Shown: positions 52,901-62,525 of the stretch, piece after piece
Layout: each line of letters starts with the position of its first letter
How positions within the stretch are numbered: the first letter of the stretch is position 1
Assembly: GCA_029204225.1 (NCBI GenBank)
Contig: CM055095.1
Coordinates: forward strand, 32,239,732-32,303,731
Source of the DNA: Diphasiastrum complanatum
Lineage: Eukaryota; Streptophyta; Lycopodiopsida; Lycopodiales; Lycopodiaceae
DNA length: 64,000 bases
Direction: 5' to 3'
The notes under the pieces: generated by a model
The model's input: only the letters and a program-made list of their open reading frames with translations
Databases searched by the model: none
What the model was told of the DNA's origin: nothing
Program-made: the position numbers and the translations under genes

Positions 52901-55900
52901 GGCTGACACGCACGAGGAGAGGGAGTGCATCCTCGTCCAGTCCCTTTGCCCCTCGTCCCTCTCAGACAGTTCCGCCTCACGCACCCCCATCTGCACCCAT
53001 TCCGGTGGATCCTGTCCCACTGCGTCCGCCAGTTGCCACTGTGGTTCCACCACCACCTACTGTTGCTCGCACCCCCCCAGTTTACGACTTTCTCATGGAC
53101 TCTCCGCCTCCCGAGCAGGAGCAGGCCCCGGATGCCAGTGACGAGGCCTTCCAGGATGTTGAGGAGATCCCTTCCTCCCTCCCTTCACATCCGGATGACC
53201 TCCCTACCCAGCAGTTTTCGTATCCCATGCCAGATGTCCACCCTCCACCAGTGTACCCCACTTACACTGCTGCACCCATCCCGGCCAGTGCATCCCACTC
53301 TCCCCATTCCACGTCTACAGCTGATGCATCCACTAGTGCCCAGCCTGTCGCGTCATCATCCATTCCCGTCACGTTTGGTGCACCGTGCTGGAGGTCCGCT
53401 ACCCGTCGCCCAGCTTGGAGAGTTCTTAGGCAGCAGAGCATTCGCGGCGCGCATCAGCCGCACATGGATAGAGAGGCCACACAGGCCGTGGCCAGCCTGA
53501 TTTATGAGCTGAACCTTCCATTTGCCATCACCGACTCCGAGCCCTTCAGAAGGGCCTTCCGCCTTGCACAGTCTGTCAGCCCTAGCTGGAGAGTCCCTAG
53601 TTCAGAGGTTGTCCGCACACACATGCTGAGGGATAGGGTCAAGTCACTGTCTAGAGAGATGGAGCCTCTACGTCGCCACTGGGCCACTTACGGTTGCAGC
53701 ATCATGTCCGATGGCTGGACGGATGTCAGGAGGAGGCCGATCCTCAACATACTGGTCTCCAGCTGCATGGGCACACAGTTTTTGAGGGCAGTGGATTGCA
53801 GCAGGGGGGGGGAGAGTCATATCTGCAGAGTTCATGTTTGATGTCATCAGGTCTTCCATCCTGTCCATAGGCCCACAGCATGTCGTCACAGTGGTGACGG
53901 ACAATGCCACGAACTGCATTCAGATGGGTGTACTGCTAGAGGCCGAGTTCCCTCACATTGTTCATACCCCCTGTGCCGCGCACAGCATAGACCTTCTGAT
54001 GGGGGACATAGGTGCACTTCCCTGGGTTAGAGCCATCGTCCGTGAGGCCCTCTTCCTGGTGACCTCACCAGGAAGAGGCGTGTTCTTGCCATGTTCCGGG
54101 TGTTCAGCCATCTAGACCTCCGTAAGCCAGCCCCCACACGCTTTGCATTCGACTTGGTGGTCATCGACCGTCTGATCAGGTGCAGGGCGCAGCTTCTACA
54201 GATGGTTGCCAGTGATCTTTGGTGTGCCAGTACATTTTCGCACACTGAGGATGGAGAGCACTTTTCTTCCACGGTGAGGGGAGACCAGTTCTGGAGGGAT
54301 GCACAGACATTGTCAGGACTGCTTCGACCACTTTACATTGTGCTCCGCATGGCTGACAGCGAGGGGTCGACACTTGGACTGGTATATAAGCTCATGGACC
54401 GGATTGGACAGTTCCTGCAGCTGCCCATCTTGCAGCAAGAGAGGTAAGCGGTATAGTAATGTAATTGGCCTTTATCTTTTTAGTAATTGCTAGTTTGTTT
54501 CTCTGTCAATGTTAAGTTTTTTCGTAATGCCCTACACCACATGCCTCTCACCTGCAGGTTGACAGAGCTGAAGTTCATCTGGGAGACGCGGTGGAACTAC
54601 TTCCACAGGAGTATCCACAGCGTTGCACACATGCTGCATCCCCTCTTCCTCTCTCCGACACAGATTGCAGACAGGGAGCTCGAGGCGGATTGGCTTCAGT
54701 ACATTCATAGGGTGGGTCCACACATAGGTTTGGATCCTATCAGGCTCATGGAGGAGCTCGCTGCATTTCGTTTCGGCATGGGCACATTCGGCCACCCGGC
54801 TGCTCAGGATCCAGAGAGGAGGCAGCTACCCATTACCTGGTGGACCATGTTCGGTAGCACATACCCATCTATACAGCGTCTTGCACTGCGTGTCCTTTCT
54901 TAGGTATGCATCTCATTTTATCCTCCATTGTTGTGTTTCGTTGAAGACAATGTGCTGAAGTATTTCAATGCACGTACCACAGGACTGTGCTGCCTCCGTG
55001 TGTGAGCGTAATTGGAGCACATGGGCACTCATTCACACGAGGAGAAGAAACCGGTTGTCAGTGAGTCAGTTGGAGCGGTTGGTGTTCTGTAGCACCAACG
55101 CACGTCTCGCTAGGAGACTTCCGACCATTACGAGCGCATTGCAGGTGATAAGCTAACCTTTCATAGCATGTTGGTTGACTCCTGGTATGTTGGTTTAATT
55201 TCTTGATAGAGTTGTTTCCCTGACATGCCAATTTTAAACCTTGCAGACGAAGATATCTGATTTGGAGCGCCAAGTTGACTTGCCTACAGACAGCACCCAT
55301 CCCATGCCTGCAGATGACCTGGGCACACAGTTGATGGCAGAGAGAGAGAGGGAGCTTGCCGAGATGAGAGAGAGAGAGAGCTTGGGCTTGAGCATAGAGA
55401 GCCTCCATTGTACGAGGCAGATGATCCAGTGTCAGAGGATGATCAGGATGAGGATGAGCCCATTCGGGTTGTGTTTGCCAGATCAGAGCGGGATGAGGCA
55501 TATGATACAGGTGTTGGGCACACGCCTAGAGCAGGGGTCACAGGTGCATCACGTGGTAGAGGTGAGACACATGCCACAGATTATACCGGGAGATGGGCAG
55601 GGCACACAGGGGGGAGCAGTGGCATACCTTCTTATGTTGATATGATGGAGGAGGCTCTTGATAGGGGGCAGAGTGATTTGGGTTTACCTTCCGCAGCTGC
55701 TTGGATGCGTGCATCACAGAGCCATAGGCATTTCTATGACAGCACACCAGAGGAGTCACCAGATGACTTTGATTGTACCGATTGGGAGGCCATGCAGGGT
55801 CCGCATGGTGCACAGGATGAGGCACGAGATGTTGCAGAGGATGGTGCTCATGATGAGTCCCAGTGCCCAGAGCATTTGTATTCGGATGCCCAGCTGGACG

Positions 55901-58900
55901 ACTTGATTGCAGACTTGGATTCAGAGGCCCAGCAGAAGCGTCAGGGCACCCCCATCCTCTCTAGCCAGCATGCCCTACACAGAGTCTCAGCCAGAGCAGC
56001 TACACGAGGTGCCTGCAGTTCCTCCAGTTCCTCAGAGGGTGTATGTGCGCCGCACAGCACCTCCAGTGCCACCGATACCGTTGAGGCCTGCAGCCCCTTC
56101 ATCGCCATCCACTTTTGCAGCAGCAGGTCTCCATGGTAGGCCACCATCTGTGCCCAGATCTTCTCTTGCAGCACCCACATCTACAGACGCTCCTCCAGTG
56201 GCAGCACCCACAGCACATCCTCCTCCATTGGCAGCACCCACGGCACCGGCTCCTCCTTTGGCAGCACCCACAGCACATCCTCCTCCTTTGGCAGCACCCA
56301 GGATGTACCAGTACCGTCCACCACAGCGCCCCTTTTAGTACTTATCGCCGCTGTACTTGCCTCCTGCAGGGACGGCCCCTCCACATCTAGTTCCTCCACC
56401 AGCAGCAGGCCCACGGGCACACACTCCTCGGACCTATCCTCCACTATCAGCTGCACGGGACACCCATCTTTAGCTACTCTATCCCAGCCGGCCGCAGCTT
56501 GGGCCTAGCCTAGTCAGCCAGGTGATCTGCATGGGGGTGATGAGGCATTTCGGCTCCCCTCGTCCGCAAGAGGCCAGGAAGTCCCAAGGGTGCACCGAAC
56601 AAGAAACGCAGGGCACAGAAACTGCCAGGGAAGAGAGGACGACCTCGCAGGGCTCCAATTGCTGGTAGAGGTGCAATATTACAGCCAGCCGCAGCAGGTG
56701 TTGTTGGTTTAGCCTGCTTGGGGGCTGATGCGGAGGCAGATTGGGAGGATGAGGATGACGAGTCTTCCCCCTCGGATACACAGCCCATGCCAGTACCAGA
56801 CAGACATAGATATCAGTTGTGAGAGTCAGCTCGGGGCCCTGAGTTGTCTCCGGAGCATTCATCTGAGTTTGAGGCAGAGCATTGATTGTAGCTCCGTCAT
56901 TTTATTTTTAGCAGTTTGATATCATGTTCCATGTTTGGCGGCCAGATGGTTGAACACTGTATTCAGACCATTTTTCATATTATATTTAGTGTTGGACGTA
57001 TTCCATTCACTGCACAATGTGTATTTGTCAATTTGTAATTGTGATGTTCTACTTGCAGTTTTACTTCAAATGGTGTGTGCGTGTTTTCAATTAGTTTTCA
57101 CTACAGAGTTTGAGAGCATATGCAGAACATAGAAATACAACCCCCCTGATAGCATTTCATAATCACATACATCAGATTGCAATACACAAGGCACGCATTG
57201 CACAAAAAACACACTGTACATTAATTCATCAGATGTATCAAAATTACAATACGTATTCCCGCCGCATACGGCTGGGGCTGTTCTTTACACCATGCTAGAC
57301 ACTAAATACTGCCTCATCTACTGATGAACATTACATAACAACAGTCAGCCACATACGGCTAGACCCCATCTATGCTAAACATTCCTATGGATCCTCCACT
57401 GACTCCTCGCCCTCATCAGGTGCATTGTTCTGACGCTCTCGCTCTGCCTCCCGGTTAGCCTGTGTTGCCTTCTGGTCAGCCCGACGGCGGGCAGCCCTTT
57501 CCCTGACCATGATGAGCTGCCGTCGTGTGAAGTTCATTCCGATCTGCTCATCCAAATCCAGCTCGACAGCGGGGGCGGGGATCTGCAGCTCTAGGTGTCT
57601 CTGCCGAGTCTCTCGCAGCATCTCTGCAATGTCTGCCTCTTGCTTCCGATGCCTTTCGTTGTTCCTTCGGACATCTTCCTCGAGCTTCCTCGAGCTTCGC
57701 CCTCCGCCATCTCACGACACCCTGTTGCTCGAAATGACCCTCACAGCCTCTCAATGGCTCTCACTGGCTCTCTCACAGTCCCCCTCTCACAGCCTCTCAC
57801 TCGGTCTGTCACACAGCCTCTCACAATGCCTCTCTCTCACAGCCTCTCACTGGCTCTCCCTCACAGCTTCTCACAATGCCTCTCACCCCCTCTCACTGGC
57901 TCTCTCACTGTCTCGTGAGTGCCTATTTAACCCCACAGGCTGTTTCCCAATTTGCTTTTGTTGATGATCCCATGTGCTACTGTACTTGCCCCTTGTGCTA
58001 ATCCCCCACATGCTGCACTGCGATTGGGTCCATGGTCTGCTCCTCCACTGTGCCCATGTGACGGTGTACCTGTCCGGATGTATTGCTCCCCCACGTGCTG
58101 CACTCCGATTGGGTCCATGGTCTGCTCCTCCACAGTGCCCATGTGCTACTGTAGCTGCCCCATGTGCTGATCCCCCACATGCTGCACTGCGATTGGGTCC
58201 ATGGTCTGCTCCTCCACAGTGCCCATGTGACGGTGTACCTGTCCGGATGTATTGCTCCCCCACATGCTGCACTCTGATTGGGTCCATGGTCTGCTCCTCC
58301 AAAGTGCCCATGTGCTACTGTACCTGCCCCATGTATTGCTCCCCCACATGCCGCACTCCTATTGGGTCCGCTCTCCCACAGTGCCCCCAGTACAGTCCCC
58401 CTGTACAGTAACATCTTAGTTTTTACCTAGTTTTAGCCTGTTAAAAGGGTTTTTTTTTTTAAAAAAAAAATTAATAAAAAATATTATTTTTGTGGTGCCG
58501 CCCTGGTACCGCTGGTCTAAGGGCGGCACCATAACCGCGGTACCACCTTATGGTACCGCGGTACCATAATGGCGGTACCACGTGCCACTATGATCTGAAT
58601 ATAGAAGTTTTGTATATAATATACATAATATATTGGCTGTATGTATAACAATAGAGGCATCATAATATACTTACTATGTTAATATATATATTGCTTGTTT
58701 GTATTCCACTATATGACATGTAGTTGAAGTGAATTAGGATTTAGCATATCAAATACTCATGTAAGTATATTTGTATGTACATAAAGGTTAACACATGAGA
58801 TGCAATATATAGGCTCTATCCTACTAATCTCAAATAAGAAGCTATATCAAAGTTTATCATCTATCCTAGCACTTTAGAGTTCAGGTTTTGTCATACTAAT

Positions 58901-61900
58901 CTTAAGCCTACCATACACTCTTGAAATTTTTTCATTAGGATTGGCCCTTTTAAAGTACACATGTACGGATGTTTGAAGGGCATAGCTAATGAAACACACC
59001 TTGTTCTTTTACAGCATTGCAACATTAAACCCTACAGAAGCAATAATCGCAACATGAAAATTTTGGTTATAAAGAGCGTGATTTCTAGATAGCACCTTTT
59101 TGTTTAGCATTTGAGTGGATCTACATGTCCAATGTTCTCCTACTAGCATAAAGATCCATTTTCTATCCTTTCTTATTTGGTAGAAGTAAAATTATTGTGA
59201 AGTCAGACTTTGGTCACAATGAAGTATTCTGTTCTCAAAATTTGCAAAATTATGTTCTAGATTTTTTCTGTGATGTATTCTGTGCTCAATTCTGCAAAAC
59301 TATATTTAGATTCTGCAAAATTATGTTCTAGAACGGACATAGAGACTTTTAATACATATTACACGTTTTTGTTCCAACAACGGCTGCTTACGGGGTTTCA
59401 TACGGCTATCAGAGGTAATATAGCCAAATTTATGGCCATGTGCTAAGTTCAGTGTGAAATTCCTAATATATTGACGACTTTCAAAGCTATTCCTGAGTTC
59501 ACAATGTGTTATGCAAATGGGGAGTGTGCATATTAAAAATTGCCATATATGTTCCCGTTTTTCAGGTGCCATATTGAAAACCTTTTTGTATTCTGGTAAT
59601 TGTAGTTAGGGGTCTAAAAAGGCTGTTCAGATCGTATAACACAAGTATACTGAGGTGCTGAATCAATAAGAGAATGTCAAAAAGCAATGTTGTAGGATCT
59701 ATGGAGTCTGGACTGATATCCATCCCAGGAAAACCTTATTGTACTGATTTTGTAGCCCCCCTCATCAGATTTGTTATGGGTGACGGATTGCATTACTTAT
59801 GGATTGATTGAAGCTGATAAGCTTGACAGAGTTTGCCAGTCTGTGAAGGAATGTCAGCTCTATTGGGCAGTTGAGAGGGAGTCATTGCTGATGAGTAGAA
59901 AACTCAACATCGAAATATCGCTAACTATCTCTGTGTAAGATATCAAAGAGTCTTAGGTTCCAGTGCTGCTGATGGAATTTGGGAGCATGCTCTTTTGAAT
60001 GTAGATAGCATACTTAGAGGCTATTCAAGTCGTAGATGTCTAACAGAGAGTGCGAGTATCAATTATCTGCCGAGCTTATTACCTGGCTGAGCAGAAAAGA
60101 AGATGGTGATTTTAAATTTTGTATTTAGCTGCATCTCTATAAAGCTAGCCACTATTGTGGGATAAAAAAGGGCATCAAATGCAGAAGCCTCTAGAAGGGT
60201 CTGTGACATGCTCATTCTTGGTAAAACTTCTATAGATTTAGGTGCAATGGAAGGTCACGGGTGGTTCAATGCTGTAAGTATATTATCTGTGGACCATCCA
60301 GTTGGTACACTAGTTAATGATCATTGGAATCGAGAACATGCAATTAGGTTGCGGCACTCTATAGCAACCCTACGTGACAAGCTCTCAGCATGGGAGATGC
60401 TCCATAAAATTTCTAAGCACTGCTTTAACCTGGAATTTCTTTTTATCATTTTTTTTTTCCAGTGCTGGGTCTTTGAAAATTATGCCTTTAGTTGTTTTGC
60501 AATGAAGCCTTTCACATGCCCATAAAAAGTTTTACTCAGCTGGTTCACCAGCTCTTGCTTTATATGCAAAGGATCTTCTGGACTGGTCTAATGTTATCTG
60601 ACAGGTGCCTAACGGACTAGAAAAAGCTATTGCAACAATGACAAGAGGAGAAATAGCTAAGATATTTTTGTCTCCTCCATACATCACTGGAGCTTCTGCA
60701 ATTCCAGATCTGCCTTTGGAGGCAGATGATTTGGAATTTAAAGTTGAGCTACTTCAAGTCATTCAGGTAATTCTAGGTTCTAGTTGATTTTGAAGCATCT
60801 AATAGTGTTGCTTGAACACTTTGATATTGAAAGGTTGTTGAACCTACTTTTATCACATTTAAGTTTGTCTTTGTTGGTACTCTTCCCATTTCAAGAGTGA
60901 TGTTAGCTGGGAGCAGCTTGTGATGTACAATATTCTTTCACTGAGTCATTTGCCATGAAAGTATCTTAGATGGTGAGAAATCCAACCTGATCCATATATA
61001 GCGAGCCTACTCGTCAGTGTGTACTAGCTCGACCCATGGCTGGAGAAAGTCTCGAAATAAGCCAGCAACACCATCTGAACCGCGACTAGTCAGTGCCCTC
61101 GTCTTCCCCCTGCAAGTAGAAAGCCAGCAAAATCCCTCAATGCACGGAAGTCCTCTCTCAGGACTCTCATGTGTCTTTGTAAGTATAAGGATATCTCCTG
61201 TGGTACAAAAATCTCTAAAGTCTCTCGCTGTGGCCGAAGAATGGATACCATTGTAGTTCCATAAACTCAACCGCAATGCTTTTGTGAGGGCCCCCGAACC
61301 GCTCCCAAGTCCGGGGGGCCCAAATCCCTATGCCGTAGATGTATGAGGGTCAATGTATCGGGCCTTACCATTCCGATAGACCACCCTTTTGCCCAATGCT
61401 TTGGCTTCGCTGAAAATTCTCTTCCCTTTGGCAACTTGCATCGGTGTTAGATCATCGTCCATGAAAATAAGGGTACCTCTCAGCCGAGCTCGTAGCCTAA
61501 GGGCAGCTTGCCGTTCCTCTATGCCCGTGAACCGTATGATGAGTGTGGATGGATCTCGTTTGGTTCTCCACGCTCTTTCCATTCCATTGGGATGGTTGGA
61601 AAGTGTATCTGTGAGGAAACTGGTTTGGAACCTTAGTATCTTCAATGCCCCGCACCCGAACATTCATAGATTTATATTTCCGCATTTCTTCTTCGGAGAT
61701 GGTGGTTGAGATGACGCTATTGAAAGTGTGTGTACCTTCTTTACCGCCTTCTTTGAATAGAGAGGCCCATGTTTTGGTCTCCGCCTTATGTTGCTCAATC
61801 TGTTCCTCCAATTCTTGGATCCTTGTGCTGGTGGTGCTGGCTGGTTCGTCTTTCTTGCTCAAGGCCTCTTCCAAGGAGATGATTCGGGCCGTCAAAATTT

Positions 61901-62467
61901 GCTTCTCGATTGCCATAGCTTGTATTGTGGTCTTCATTTGGCCCATTTCAGTCCTTAGATAGCTAGATTCCAGTGTAATCTGCTCTATGCAAGAGAGAAG
62001 GTACTGTTCAAATGCCTTGGTAGGAGAGTAGGCTTCTTTAGGGGATGAGAGGGGATAGTGAGAAGGGGCAGGGGAACCTAGAAGGGAGGAGATGGCCAAG
62101 GAAGAAGTGGGGGGGGGGGGGGGGTGAGTACCTTCTGGGCATCCAGCGCTGCCTCAGCAGGCAACAAAGATAGCATTGAGGTATAAGGGACAGCCAGCGA
62201 GGGGGTGGGAGGGGTAGGTGCAGATATAGGGGTGATGGGAGCAGGTATCGAGGTCTGGACAGGCAGCGAGGGGGTGGGAAGGGCCAGCGATGCAAGGTCA
62301 GGCAGCGAGGAGGTGGGGAGGGCCAGCGAGAGGGTAGGAGAGAGAGGGGTAGACAGCGATGGGGTGGGAGGCGTAGGAGGGGAGCGAGGGCTCCCCTTTT
62401 TCTTGGCCATGGAGCGTGGGTGGAGCGTGGAGAGAGGGCACTACCAACCAGCCATTCCGGCACGCGC

Positions 62468-62525
<58 letters not shown>

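Larger units (their letters stand above)
52177..58600. mobile_element. Complete hAT transposon (6408 bp) with 8-bp target duplication
   Basis: ATCTGAAT occurs at 52177-52184 and 58593-58600, a perfect 8-bp target duplication. The element runs 52185-58592 and starts CATAGATCCATCGGTACC. Its right end, read inward, is CATAGTGGCACGTGGTACC, so the termini share CATAG and GGTACC. Both subterminal regions are packed with CCGCGG and GGTACC (52196-52256 and 58490-58580). The interior is far richer in GC than the surrounding intron. It carries the transposase gene (plus strand), a short minus-strand frame and a tandem repeat array. The termini and duplication are intact, although the transposase has defects. 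Confidence 0.95.

Noticed and set aside
52402-56456. Many antisense and overlapping frames in the GC-rich hAT element
   Set aside because: GC-rich sequence leaves few stops. Only the plus-strand series carries BED, DUF659-type and dimerisation motifs.
57952-58414. Cys- and His-rich frames on both strands near the right hAT end
   Set aside because: They simply read through the 84-bp tandem array. The apparent Cys repeats follow from the repeat unit.
52185-58592. A GC-rich island that could be a foreign or horizontally acquired host gene cluster
   Set aside because: The perfect 8-bp duplication and inverted ends show that it is one transposon.
60208-60525. 105-codon frame as a further PAS1 exon
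   Set aside because: Exon 8 joins exon 9 directly in phase with no missing family residues. The frame matches nothing in FKBP proteins and ends in low-complexity sequence.
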